Shown: positions 1 to 7,127, numbered from the stretch's first letter. The stretch: DNA of 11,576 nt from an uncultured Pseudomonadota bacterium (GCA_903890265.1 CAITAM010000310.1:1-11576), one strand, 5' to 3'. Translations and numbers: made by a program. Notes: generated by a model not told the origin, from the letters alone.

Positions 1-575
1 CCCGGCAGCAGCACCAACGCAAGCGCCGGCCCGTTGGCCGCGATCAGCGCCTCGACGTCCTCGGTGCGCAGCAGGTCCTCGCCCGGTCTCGGCTCCGCAA
101 ACACGAGGCACCGTGCCGGATCGAGGCCGTGCAGGCGGATCTGCGACGCCACCGCGTACTGGTCGGACGGAAAAGCGCCGCGCTCAATCAGCACCTTGCA
201 GCGCTCCGGGCCCGGTCGGTAGAAGCTGATCATCAGCAGGTGCAGATTGACGGTCAGCGAGTTCATGAGGACGACGTCTGCCGCCGCGGCGCCGACCAGA
301 GCCGCGAGGGGCTCGGCAAACGGCACGTGGCACTCAAGCCACGGCCGCGGGCCGTCGTGATGGCCGCGGACCGCCCGCTGCGACCAGTCGTCGAGGACGC
401 GAGTGACGGCGCTGCGCGCCGCGCGCGGCAAGGGCCCGAGGCTGTTGCCGCAGAGGTAGGTCTGCGTCGTGCCGTCCGCGTCCACCGGCAGCTCGAACCG
501 TGCGCGCAGGTGCGCGAGCGGATCCACCGCATCCATGGCCTCGGCGCGTGCGCGCGCGACGGACGTCGCGCTCAC
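1..575 (-). CDS. kynU: Kynureninase, N-terminal part (cut by left window edge)
   Basis: Kynureninase is a PLP-dependent cytosolic hydrolase that splits 3-hydroxykynurenine (or kynurenine) into 3-hydroxyanthranilate (or anthranilate) and alanine. About 191 codons are visible of a usual length slightly over 400. The translation shows family landmarks in order: DAVDPLAHLRARFELP (about 15-30), YLCGNSLGP (40-48), MNSLTVNLHLLMISFYRP (104-121), AFPSDQYAVASQI (134-146), and it reaches ALVLLPG just before the edge, where the family continues into a VQYYTGQ-like stretch. The PLP-binding lysine lies outside the window. I chose the GTG at 575-573, which overlaps the upstream TGA as GTGA; an internal ATG at codon 14 would remove part of the conserved start. 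The 4-base overlap implies translational coupling to the cyclase gene. The family is confident; substrate preference (kynurenine or 3-hydroxykynurenine) is inferred from the nearby dioxygenase. Confidence 0.95.
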   Translation of the reverse strand, partial: MSATSVARARAEAMDAVDPLAHLRARFELPVDADGTTQTYLCGNSLGPLPRAARSAVTRVLDDWSQRAVRGHHDGPRPWLECHVPFAEPLAALVGAAAADVVLMNSLTVNLHLLMISFYRPGPERCKVLIERGAFPSDQYAVASQIRLHGLDPARCLVFAEPRPGEDLLRTEDVEALIAANGPALALVLLP

Positions 576-1402
576 CGCAGCCTCGCCGGGTACACGAGGG
601 GCCGTGACGGCACGGCGTCGGTCAGGAATGCCGGTACCTGGAGGTTCATCACGTACAGTCCGTCGCGCACGGTCGGCGCGATGAACGCGAGCTCGGTGAT
701 CGTCGCGTGATGCCGTGCGCCGCCGCCGGCGAGGCGGGAGGCCTCGCTCATGCCCCAGAAGCGGCGGTGTGCCACCAGCGCGCCGCCATCGACGCTGCGG
801 TCGAGCGACGGCAGATCGGTGACAAGGTGATCGATGCCGTTCTCGACGAGGAAATCCACGGCGTCCGCGCTGAAGTAGGCCGGCGACGGTTCCACCGGGT
901 AGGTGCGCGTGAGTTTGTCCGCGTCGTTGGGCAGCGTGCGCACGATGAGGCCGCTGAGCGGCGGCCGTGCGGCGGGTGTGGGCCAGAGTTCCTCAAGCGC
1001 CGTCGACAGCGCCTGGCGCGTGATCCACCGGTCGCCCGGCGGCGGCGCGGGGTACGGGTCCTGAGCAACGGCCGGGGTCGGTCGTACCGTCACGAGCGCC
1101 GCCAGGAACAGTCCACCGTGCAGGACTTCACTGACCGCGATGCGCTCGGTGGTCAGGTGCCCGATGCATTCCGTGTGGGTGCCGTTGCCATGCGGCGTCA
1201 GCGAGAGTTCCTCGCAGTTGATCGCGCCGCCGCGACGCGTGTCACCGACGAAATCCGCGGTCTCGACCGCCCGGGCCGTGGCGTGCCTCAAGCCAAAGGC
1301 ATTCGGCTGGGGCCCGTCGAAATCGAGCGGTACCGCGAGCGACAGGGCGTCGGCGAAGTCGGTCGCAACCTCGGTCGACCCGTAGTGGATCACGGCGTGC
1401 AT
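572..1402 (-). CDS. Cyclase-family metal hydrolase, probable kynurenine formamidase
   Basis: A 276-residue protein of the cyclase fold to which bacterial KynB (N-formylkynurenine to kynurenine plus formate) belongs. Evidence is the metal-site motif PHGNGTHTECIGH at residues 70-82 (likely ligands His71, His76, His82, with Glu78 where KynB has Asp) and a C-terminal RHHATITE at 230-237, where the family has a catalytic His/Glu pair. It is longer than typical KynB (about 210 residues), and its motif differs from the usual HxGTHxDxPxH, so it is a divergent subgroup. The ATG at 1402-1400 shares one base with the dioxygenase stop (TGATG), which fixes the start; an upstream extension of the open frame is only shadow of that gene. 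The formamidase role is inferred from its place between 3-hydroxyanthranilate dioxygenase and kynureninase; another amide or lactone hydrolase is possible. Confidence 0.8.
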   Translation of the reverse strand: MHAVIHYGSTEVATDFADALSLAVPLDFDGPQPNAFGLRHATARAVETADFVGDTRRGGAINCEELSLTPHGNGTHTECIGHLTTERIAVSEVLHGGLFLAALVTVRPTPAVAQDPYPAPPPGDRWITRQALSTALEELWPTPAARPPLSGLIVRTLPNDADKLTRTYPVEPSPAYFSADAVDFLVENGIDHLVTDLPSLDRSVDGGALVAHRRFWGMSEASRLAGGGARHHATITELAFIAPTVRDGLYVMNLQVPAFLTDAVPSRPLVYPARLR

Positions 1403-1926
1403 CAGCCGCCCGCGTCCGGTCGCCCGGCCACGTGACCGCAGGCACGGCAGGTCCGGTGCTCGACGGAGCCGTTGAAGCGCGCAAACACGGGCGGCAGGTC
1501 GAGCTCGATGTCGGTCAGGTGAAAGCTCTCGCGGTACAGCAGGGAGTCGCAGCGATCGCAGTACCACTCGATGCCATCCACTTCGTCCGGCCGGCGCAGC
1601 CGCTCGACGACGAGCCCGACGCCGCCGGCGCTGCGCTGCGGCGAATGCGGCACGCCCGGCGGCAGGAGAAAGACCTCGCCGGCCGTCATGGGGTAGTCGA
1701 CACGCCGGCCGTCCTGGACCGTTCGCAGCGTCATGGATCCCTCCAGCTGGTGGAAGAATTCCGGCCCAGGATCAACATGATAGTCATTACGCGCGTTCGG
1801 TCCGCCCACCACCATGATGATGAAATCGCCCGCCGGGAATACCTGGCGGTTGCCCACCGGTGGGCGCAGGTCCGCGCGGTGGTCGTCGATCCACCGTGCC
1901 AGATTGAACGGGGGTGTCAGTGCCAT
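1402..1926 (-). CDS. nbaC: 3-hydroxyanthranilate 3,4-dioxygenase
   Basis: A 174-residue Fe(II) cupin dioxygenase (also named HaaO) that opens the ring of 3-hydroxyanthranilate to 2-amino-3-carboxymuconate semialdehyde, the precursor of quinolinate and NAD or of the 2-aminomuconate catabolic route. Visible are NARNDYHVDPGPEFFHQLEG (residues 44-63) with Arg46, metal ligands His50 and Glu56, then LPPGVPHSPQR (88-98) with the third ligand His94 and substrate-binding Arg98. The C-terminal part has two CxxC pairs (Cys123/Cys126 and Cys160/Cys163), the rubredoxin-like second iron site typical of the bacterial enzyme. Length and ATG start are normal. It is the first gene of the operon, with the cyclase start overlapping its stop by one base. 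A -10-like box lies about 26 bases upstream. Key residues are all present. Confidence 0.96.
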   Translation of the reverse strand: MALTPPFNLARWIDDHRADLRPPVGNRQVFPAGDFIIMVVGGPNARNDYHVDPGPEFFHQLEGSMTLRTVQDGRRVDYPMTAGEVFLLPPGVPHSPQRSAGGVGLVVERLRRPDEVDGIEWYCDRCDSLLYRESFHLTDIELDLPPVFARFNGSVEHRTCRACGHVAGRPDAGG

Positions 1927-1951
1927 GGGAACTCACTCACTCGGTAGCGCG

Positions 1952-1984
1952 AGTATAGCCCGCCCACACCGGACTCGCGGTCAA
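1952..1984 (-). promoter_or_regulatory. Candidate promoter of the kynurenine operon
   Basis: On the minus strand a TATACT box (1957-1952, five of six to the sigma-70 consensus) would place a transcript start near 1945, about 20 bases before the dioxygenase ATG. A TTGACC (1984-1979) lies further upstream, but its 21-base spacing is longer than the usual 17, so it may not be the true -35. A purine-rich GAGTGAGTGAG stretch just before the start may serve as a weak ribosome site. I see no clear operator palindrome. This is pattern matching only. Confidence 0.35.
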
Positions 1985-2053
1985 CCCGGCGCGCGCTGCG
2001 GCGTTACTATTCGCTCAGCACCGGCCGGTTGTCGGGTCGTCGAGGAGGCGGTC

Positions 2054-2653
2054 ATGCGTCGCAGTCGCATTCGGTTGTGTATCGCCGCGGGCGTGATTTA
2101 CTTCAGCTCCGCGGCAGCCTCGGAGCCCGCGCCGCCTGCCGCGGTGCCGGAGCCGAGCCCCGGCGAGTGGGTCGAGCACCGCTACTCCTTCGTCCACCTC
2201 GGGTTCACGTCGACCTATTCCTGCGACGGCCTGGCGGACAAGCTGGCGGTCTTGCTCCGCGCGGCCGGCGCCCGCCCCGACGTCGAGGCCCGCGGGTTTG
2301 GCTGCGCCAACGGGTTTGGCCGGCCGAGCAAGCTGGCAAGCGCGAGCCTCAGGTTCTACACCCTGCGCCCCGCCGCACAGGTCGTGGCGGCCGACCCTGC
2401 CACCGGTGCGCCGGGCACGGTCGACGGGGTCTGGCGCAGCGTCGCGTTTGAGCCCCGCAAACCCTACGACCTTGACCACGGCGACTGCGAACTCGTCGAG
2501 GAGTTTCGCAACTGGCTGCTGCCGATGTTCACGACCCGCGGCATCGACGATCAGCTGCGCTGCATCCCGAACAGTGTCTCGGCCGGCGATCTGCGCTTCC
2601 GGTTCGAGGCATTCGCGCCGTTGCCGCCGCCAAAGGCCGTGCCGAAGGCCTGA
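2054..2653 (+). CDS. Unrecognised exported protein with four cysteines
   Basis: A 199-residue protein that I do not recognise. The start is the ATG at 2054 because a strong GGAGG (2044-2048) sits five bases before it and a signal peptide follows directly: RRSRIR, then a hydrophobic stretch to about residue 20, with a likely cleavage near AAA/SEP (22-23). After a proline-rich linker comes a compact domain with four cysteines, Cys57 (YSCDGL), Cys84 (FGCANGF), Cys145 (GDCELVEEF) and Cys170 (LRCIPNS), which could form two disulfides in the periplasm. It ends with a proline/lysine-rich tail. Cys9 lies too early in the signal to be a lipobox. It is transcribed alone, divergent from the kynurenine operon and convergent with apaH (11-base gap). 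A TACTAT at 2005-2010 is a weak -10 candidate. Signal, strong ribosome site and neighbour-like base composition make it a real gene; function unknown. Confidence 0.82.
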   Translation: MRRSRIRLCIAAGVIYFSSAAASEPAPPAAVPEPSPGEWVEHRYSFVHLGFTSTYSCDGLADKLAVLLRAAGARPDVEARGFGCANGFGRPSKLASASLRFYTLRPAAQVVAADPATGAPGTVDGVWRSVAFEPRKPYDLDHGDCELVEEFRNWLLPMFTTRGIDDQLRCIPNSVSAGDLRFRFEAFAPLPPPKAVPKA

Positions 2654-2664
2654 GCGGGCGATCG

Positions 2665-3504
2665 TCAGTCGGCGCCCACGGCGAGACTGCCTGCGCACGG
2701 CTGGCAGACGGGCGGCGCCGGCAGCGCGGTGTCGATCCGAAGGGCGGTCAGGGAGCCGCCCCAGACGCACCCGGTGTCGAGCGAATACACGCCATCGTCC
2801 GCCCGGAAGCCCAGCGCCGACCAGTGGCCGAACACGATCCGCGTGCCGTGGCTACGCCTGCCCGGCACGCTGAACCACGCCAGCGCATGCGGTGGCGCGG
2901 TGTCGGGCGGGCCTTTGAGCTTCATCAGCAACCGGCCGGCTGCCGTGCAGTAGCGCAGGCGGGTAAAGCAGTTGATCGCAAAGCGCAGTCTGTCCATGCC
3001 TGCCAGCGTCGGGTCCCACGCTGCCGGCTCATCGCCATACATCCGGCTGTAAAAGTCAGGTTCGGCGTTGACCAGCGCCGACTCGACTTCACGGGCGAGT
3101 GAGCGGGCAAGGGGCAGGTCCCACTGCGGCGGCAGTCCGGCATGGATCATCACGAAATCGACGGTTGAGTCCTCGTGCAGCAGCGGGCGGCGTACCAGCC
3201 AGTGCAGAAGCTCGTCCCGATCGGGCGCGGCGAGCGTCTCGGCCAGCGTGTCTCCCGGCCGGAGCGCGCTTTTGCGCTGCGCGGCGAGGGCAAGCAGGTG
3301 GAGGTCGTGGTTGCCAAGCACGGTCACTGCCGCGTCGCCGAGTCCGCGGATGAACCGCAGGGTGGCCAGTGAGCCGGGTCCGCGATTGACGAGATCGCCG
3401 GTCAGCCAGAGCCGGTCCCGCCCGGGATCGAAGTCCAGCCGGTCGAGGAGTCGCCGAAGCTCGTCATAGCATCCCTGCACGTCGCCAATCGCGTAGACGG
3501 CCAT
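2665..3504 (-). CDS. apaH: Symmetrical bis(5'-nucleosyl)-tetraphosphatase ApaH
   Basis: A 279-residue calcineurin-like metallophosphoesterase that cleaves Ap4A into two ADP (and acts on Np4-capped RNA ends in E. coli). Motifs in order: AIGDVQGC (5-12), TGDLVNRGPGS (35-45), LGNHDLH (63-69), IHAGLPPQWD (120-129), VFGHW (224-228) and LDTGCVWGGSLTA (242-254), that is, all dimetal-site and phosphate-binding segments. Length equals the family norm and the ATG at 3504 starts exactly at the conserved MAVYAIGDVQGCYDEL. The last ~20 residues hold a CxxC (CQPC), not a known family feature. It is the last gene of the lptD cluster, 26 bases after apaG, with only a weak ribosome site, and its stop faces the stop of the exported-protein gene. 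No good terminator is seen in the 11-base gap. Confidence 0.97.
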   Translation of the reverse strand: MAVYAIGDVQGCYDELRRLLDRLDFDPGRDRLWLTGDLVNRGPGSLATLRFIRGLGDAAVTVLGNHDLHLLALAAQRKSALRPGDTLAETLAAPDRDELLHWLVRRPLLHEDSTVDFVMIHAGLPPQWDLPLARSLAREVESALVNAEPDFYSRMYGDEPAAWDPTLAGMDRLRFAINCFTRLRYCTAAGRLLMKLKGPPDTAPPHALAWFSVPGRRSHGTRIVFGHWSALGFRADDGVYSLDTGCVWGGSLTALRIDTALPAPPVCQPCAGSLAVGAD

Positions 3505-3530
3505 GGTCGGCGCCGGGTGTCAGCGGGGCG

Positions 3531-3938
3531 TCAGTGCAGCGAGCCCGGGATAGCGAGGGTAAACGGTGCGATCGGCGCGTCAAACCGGCGTCCGTCGTCG
3601 GCGAGCATCTGGTAGCTGCCGTACATCGCCCCCACCGGGGTTTCGAGGATCGCGCCACTCGAGTAGCGAAAGCCCTGGCCCGGCTGCAGGTGCGGCTGCT
3701 CACCGACGACGCCGTCACCGCGCACTTCCTGGACCTTTCCGTTGGCATCGGTGATGACCCAATGGCGGGTCAGCAGGCGGGCCGGCACCTCGCCTTCGTT
3801 ACGAATCGTGATGGTGTAGGAGAACACGTAGCGGTTGTCGCGCGGGTCAGACTGGTCCTCCACGTAGGAGGTGTCGACATCGACGGCGATCCTGTACGGC
3901 GGCGCGGCGGTGGTCTTGTCAGGATTCGTGGTCGTCAT
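3531..3938 (-). CDS. apaG: ApaG (Co2+/Mg2+ efflux-associated) protein
   Basis: A 135-residue protein of the ApaG/DUF525 family, a small fibronectin-III-like beta-sandwich whose biochemical role remains unsettled; old links are to Co2+ resistance and Mg2+ efflux, and the same domain occurs in some F-box proteins. The family core is easy to see: YTITIRNEGEVPARLLTRHW (41-60), then VITDANGKVQEVRGDGVVGE (61-80) with the glycine-rich GDGVVG loop at 74-79, then RYSSGAILETPVGAMYGSYQ (91-110). Length and ATG start are normal. It precedes apaH by 26 bases, the conserved pairing, but follows rsmA after 90 bases that include a hairpin, so its expression may be partly separated from the upstream genes. 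Confidence 0.96.
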   Translation of the reverse strand: MTTTNPDKTTAAPPYRIAVDVDTSYVEDQSDPRDNRYVFSYTITIRNEGEVPARLLTRHWVITDANGKVQEVRGDGVVGEQPHLQPGQGFRYSSGAILETPVGAMYGSYQMLADDGRRFDAPIAPFTLAIPGSLH

Positions 3939-4002
3939 GGCGGCTTCAACCTCGGCTCGCGGTCCCGGGCCACGCGCTGACCCTGTCCGCTATCTTCAGC
4001 CA

Positions 4003-4030
4003 GACCGGCGGTCCGCCACAACCGCCGGTC
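4003..4030 (-). other. Perfect 10-bp hairpin at the rsmA stop codon
   Basis: GACCGGCGGT (4003-4012) and ACCGCCGGTC (4021-4030) are exact inverted repeats around an 8-base loop. Read on the minus strand, the stem begins at the second base of the rsmA TGA (4031-4029), so a terminating ribosome would cover its first arm. No U-run follows, so it is not a standard intrinsic terminator. It could be an attenuating or mRNA-stabilising element between rsmA and apaG. In GC-rich DNA chance hairpins are frequent, but a perfect 10-bp stem in a cluster's only sizeable gap is suggestive. Confidence 0.5.
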
Positions 4031-4811
4031 AGGTCAAGGGGGCCGTCGTCGTGGCCAGCAGACCGAATTCGGCGGGCGAGAGCGTCTCGGCGCGCCGGAT
4101 CGGGTCGATTCCCGCGGCAGCAAATCCTGCCTCGTCGACCAGCCCGCGCAGGGAGTTGCGCAGCGTCTTGCGGCGCTGGTTGAACGCCTGGGCGACGATT
4201 CTCTGAAATCTTGGCCGGTCCGGCAGCGGGAACGGGGCGTGGGTCCGGGGCCGCAGGCGGACCACGGCCGACTGCACGCGGGGTGGCGGACGAAAGGAGC
4301 CGGGGCCGACGTCGAACAACGGCTCGACCTCGGTCGCCAGCGCGAGCATCACCGACAGCCGGCCGTAGGCCGGATCATTCGCCCCCGCCGCCATGCGATC
4401 GACCACCTCCTTCTGCAGCATGAAGTGCATGTCGGCAATGTGCGCGGCGGACTCGAGGAGGTGGAATAGCAGCGGCGTCGAAATGTTGTACGGGAGGTTG
4501 CCGCAGACCCGCAGCCGACGGCCTGCCGCGAGCGCCCCGAAGTCGACGTTGAGTGCGTCGGCATCGTGAACGATGAGTTCGCCGCGATTGCCCACGCGGG
4601 CCACGAGCTCCGGGATGACGTCGCGGTCCAGCTCGATGACCTCGAGGCGCCGAACGTGCTCGAGAAGGCCGCCGGTCAGCGCGCCAAGCCCGGGGCCGAT
4701 TTCGACCAGCGGCTCGAACGGTTGCGGGGCAATCGATTCGATGATCCGGCTGATCACCTGCTGGTCGTGAAGGAAGTGCTGACCAAAGCGTTTGCGCGGA
4801 CGGTGGCTCAC
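4029..4811 (-). CDS. rsmA: 16S rRNA (A1518/A1519) dimethyltransferase RsmA
   Basis: A 260-residue SAM-dependent methyltransferase (KsgA) that makes N6,N6-dimethyladenosine at the two adjacent adenines of the 3'-terminal helix of 16S rRNA, a late step in 30S maturation. Visible are RKRFGQHFL (6-14), the SAM-binding motif VEIGPGLGALT (36-46), the acidic ribose-binding end of strand 2, VIELDRD (58-64), the catalytic motif NLPYNIS (105-111), and the RNA-contacting C-terminal segment with FNQRRKTLRNSLRG. Length is normal. The start is a GTG (4811-4809) overlapping the pdxA stop as GTGA; nothing upstream resembles the family, and the protein begins at the conserved basic RKRFGQ region. The overlap implies coupled translation. 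A hairpin begins inside its stop codon. Confidence 0.97.
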   Translation of the reverse strand: MSHRPRKRFGQHFLHDQQVISRIIESIAPQPFEPLVEIGPGLGALTGGLLEHVRRLEVIELDRDVIPELVARVGNRGELIVHDADALNVDFGALAAGRRLRVCGNLPYNISTPLLFHLLESAAHIADMHFMLQKEVVDRMAAGANDPAYGRLSVMLALATEVEPLFDVGPGSFRPPPRVQSAVVRLRPRTHAPFPLPDRPRFQRIVAQAFNQRRKTLRNSLRGLVDEAGFAAAGIDPIRRAETLSPAEFGLLATTTAPLT

Positions 4812-5818
4812 CGGTTGGCGCAGTCGATCGCGAGGTCTACCGCGGCGCGCAGGCTCCCGGCATCCGCGCGGCCGGTTGCCGCTAGATCAAGTGCCGTGCC
4901 GTGGTCCACCGAGGTGCGCAGAATCGGCAGGCCGAGGGTCACATTGACCGCGCCGCCAAAACCCGCGTGTTTGAGAACCGGCAGCCCCTGGTCGTGGTAC
5001 ATGGCAAGCACGGCATCGGCATCGGCCAGCGCCCGCGGGGTAAAGGCGGTGTCGGCGGGCAGCGGCCCGCGCACCACGAGGCCGCGGGCCAGAGCCTGAC
5101 GCAGGGCGGGCTCGATCACGTCGATTTCCTCGCGACCGAGGTGACCGCCTTCGCCCGCGTGGGGGTTCAGTCCACAGACCATCATGCGAGGACGGGCAAA
5201 GCCGAAGAAACGGCGCAGGCCCGCGTCGAGGACGCTGAGCGTGTCCAGCAGCCGCTCGGTCGTGATGGCGGCCGGCACTTCCGCGAGCGGCAGGTGCGTC
5301 GTTGCCAGCGCGACGCGCAGTTTGCCTGCCACCAGCAGCATCACCGGATGCGGTGCGCCGGTACGGCTGGCGAGGTATTCGGTATGGCCGGTAAACGGAA
5401 TGCCGGCGTCGTTGATCACGCTCTTCTGTACCGGCGCCGTGACCATGCCGGCATAGAGGCCGCGCTGACAGCCATCCGCGGCGATGTCCAGCAGCCGCAC
5501 CACGTACGCCGCATTGGCAGGATCCAGACGACCGGCTTCGACACGCGTCGCGGTGGACTCCGCGAGCAGCTGCAGCACGCCCGCACGGTGCGGAGCGGGC
5601 TCGGCAACCTCGACGATGCTGACGGAGAGCCGGAGTTCCTCGGCACGCTCGTGGAACAGTGTCCGGTCGCCGAGGAACACGAGCCGCGCCGGAAAGTCCG
5701 CTGCGGCCAGCGCAAGGCAGAGATCCGGTCCGACACCGGCAGGCTCGCCGGAGGTGACGGCGAGCGCCGGGCCGGCCGCCTGGGGCCCGCTAGTTGCGGA
5801 AGTCGACGTACGCCTCAT
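4808..5818 (-). CDS. pdxA: 4-hydroxythreonine-4-phosphate dehydrogenase PdxA
   Basis: A 336-residue NAD-dependent, divalent-metal oxidoreductase of the DXP-dependent pyridoxal-phosphate pathway; it oxidises 4-phosphohydroxy-L-threonine, which after decarboxylation is joined with DXP by PdxJ. Evidence: VTSGEPAGVGPDL (21-33), TGHTEYLA (143-150), THLPL (174-178), CGLNPHAGEGGHLGREE (215-231), MYHDQGLPVLKH (273-284) and TSVDHGTALDLA (302-313). His175, His220 and His275 match the three metal-ligand histidines of the E. coli enzyme with a constant offset of nine. The only nearby start is the ATG at 5818, which gives a 17-residue lead before the conserved core and makes the gene begin 29 bases inside the end of surA; a GGTGAGG lies about ten bases upstream. 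Its stop overlaps the rsmA start by four bases. Confidence 0.97.
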   Translation of the reverse strand: MRRTSTSATSGPQAAGPALAVTSGEPAGVGPDLCLALAAADFPARLVFLGDRTLFHERAEELRLSVSIVEVAEPAPHRAGVLQLLAESTATRVEAGRLDPANAAYVVRLLDIAADGCQRGLYAGMVTAPVQKSVINDAGIPFTGHTEYLASRTGAPHPVMLLVAGKLRVALATTHLPLAEVPAAITTERLLDTLSVLDAGLRRFFGFARPRMMVCGLNPHAGEGGHLGREEIDVIEPALRQALARGLVVRGPLPADTAFTPRALADADAVLAMYHDQGLPVLKHAGFGGAVNVTLGLPILRTSVDHGTALDLAATGRADAGSLRAAVDLAIDCANR

Positions 5819-7127
5819 CGCGCAGGCGCCTCACCCAGAGTTCTGTTTCCTCATCGGCTTTGCTGGCGCGCAGCTGCTCGTACGCCTTGCGACGCTTCTC
5901 CTCGGCACTCATGTCCTGGGTCCGGTGGCCGAGTACCTGAACGATGTGCCAGCCGTACTGGGTACGAAACGGTTCGCTGATCTCGCCTTCCTTCAGACGA
6001 GCGATCGCCGACTCAAATTCCGGCACGAAGGTACCGGGTGACGTCCAGCCGAGGTCGCCGCCCTCGGCACCCGAGCCCGGGTCCTCAGAAATGGCTTTCG
6101 CCAAGGCGCCGAAATCCTCAGAGCCTTTGACGATCCGGTCGCGGACCGTGACCAGGCGACCGCGCACCGTCTCGTCGTCCTGCAGTTCGTTCGTCTTGAC
6201 CAGAATGTGGCGCGCGTGGACCTGCTCGACGATCACCGGCGCATCGGCCACACGCGAGTCGTTCAGGCGGACGATGTGATAGCCCGACGGCGTGCGAACC
6301 GGCGCGGAGACTTCACCGACTTTGAGCTTGGCCACAATTTCCGACATGAAGGTCGGCAGTTCGCTGCCCTTGCGCCAGCCGATCTGGCCGCGCTCGAGCG
6401 CCGACTGTGCCTGCGAGTAGCTGACGGCCAGCTGGCCGAAGTCTTCGCCGGCCACTGCACGCTGGTAGAGGTCGCGGGCCTTGCTCTCAACCGCCTCCAC
6501 CTGTGCCGAGGTCGCCGCCTCCGGCAGGGCCAGCAGGATGTGCGACACGTTGTACTCGCCACTCTCCTGGGCGCCGTTCGCCTGTCGGGCGACCATCTGG
6601 TCGACTTCCCGCGGGCTGATGTACATACGGGCGAAAACGTCTCGATTGCGCAGCAGCGACAGGGTCATTTCCTTGCGCATCTGCTCGCGGTACTCCGAGT
6701 ACACGATGCCCTCGCGGGCGAGAGCATCCGGCAACTGGGCAAAGGGAATCTTGTTGTTGTCGGCAACATTTCGCAGCGCGTTGTTCAGCGCTTCGTCGGT
6801 CACCTTGATGCCGAGTTTCTGTGCCCGCTGCATCTGGATTTCCTGCACCACGAGCCGCTCGGTGATCTGCTGGCGCAGAATCGACGGCGGGGGCAGCGGG
6901 GTCTTCTGGTCGGACAGGCGCTTCGTCACCTCGGCGACCTGCTCATCGACCTGGCTCTGCAGCACCACCCCGTCGTTGACGATCACGGCGATCCGGTCGA
7001 TCAGCTCGCCCTTGCCGCCGATCTCGCGGGTCTGGGCTGCCGCCGGCTGCGACGGCAACAAGGCTACGAGGCCCGCCAGCGCGAGAAGCACGAGTCGCTG
7101 ATTAAAAGTCTTATAGATCAATGCCAT
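5790..7127 (-). CDS. surA: Periplasmic chaperone / peptidyl-prolyl isomerase SurA
   Basis: A 445-residue periplasmic chaperone that escorts unfolded outer-membrane proteins, including LptD, to the BAM complex. A signal peptide ends near PAAA/QT (28-33). The SurA N-domain follows (IDRIAVIVNDGVVLQSQVDE about 43-62, QITERLVVQEIQMQ 87-100), then two parvulin domains: about 191-290 (SHILLALP to GYHIVRLND) and 303-402 (ARHILVKT to GWHIVQVLG). Both parvulin domains look complete, and the C-terminal helix (EEKRRKAYEQLR) is present. Length is close to that of E. coli SurA. The ATG at 7127 lies ten bases inside the end of lptD, so translation is probably coupled; the first codons (MALIYKTFNQ) are distinctly AT-richer than their surroundings, which would keep the start region unstructured. 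The pdxA start overlaps its end by 29 bases. Confidence 0.97.
   Translation of the reverse strand: MALIYKTFNQRLVLLALAGLVALLPSQPAAAQTREIGGKGELIDRIAVIVNDGVVLQSQVDEQVAEVTKRLSDQKTPLPPPSILRQQITERLVVQEIQMQRAQKLGIKVTDEALNNALRNVADNNKIPFAQLPDALAREGIVYSEYREQMRKEMTLSLLRNRDVFARMYISPREVDQMVARQANGAQESGEYNVSHILLALPEAATSAQVEAVESKARDLYQRAVAGEDFGQLAVSYSQAQSALERGQIGWRKGSELPTFMSEIVAKLKVGEVSAPVRTPSGYHIVRLNDSRVADAPVIVEQVHARHILVKTNELQDDETVRGRLVTVRDRIVKGSEDFGALAKAISEDPGSGAEGGDLGWTSPGTFVPEFESAIARLKEGEISEPFRTQYGWHIVQVLGHRTQDMSAEEKRRKAYEQLRASKADEETELWVRRLRDEAYVDFRN

Noticed and set aside
129..710. Plus-strand frame of 193 codons opposite kynU
   Set aside because: The minus strand here reads as an uninterrupted kynureninase with many conserved blocks; this frame has no support.
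1403..1567. Upstream extension of the cyclase gene to an ATG at 1567
   Set aside because: The added 55 residues are Arg/Pro-rich shadow of the dioxygenase gene; the ATG at 1402 overlapping its stop fits the operon and the family.
2656..2677. GGGCG/CGCCC inverted repeat at the convergent end of the exported-protein gene and apaH, as a bidirectional terminator
   Set aside because: Only a 5-bp stem with a 12-base loop and no T-run on either side; such repeats are common by chance at this GC content.
4901..5980. 359-codon plus-strand frame opposite pdxA and the end of surA
   Set aside because: It crosses two real genes on the other strand, has a low-complexity Arg/Gly/His-rich translation and no ribosome site; a codon-bias shadow.
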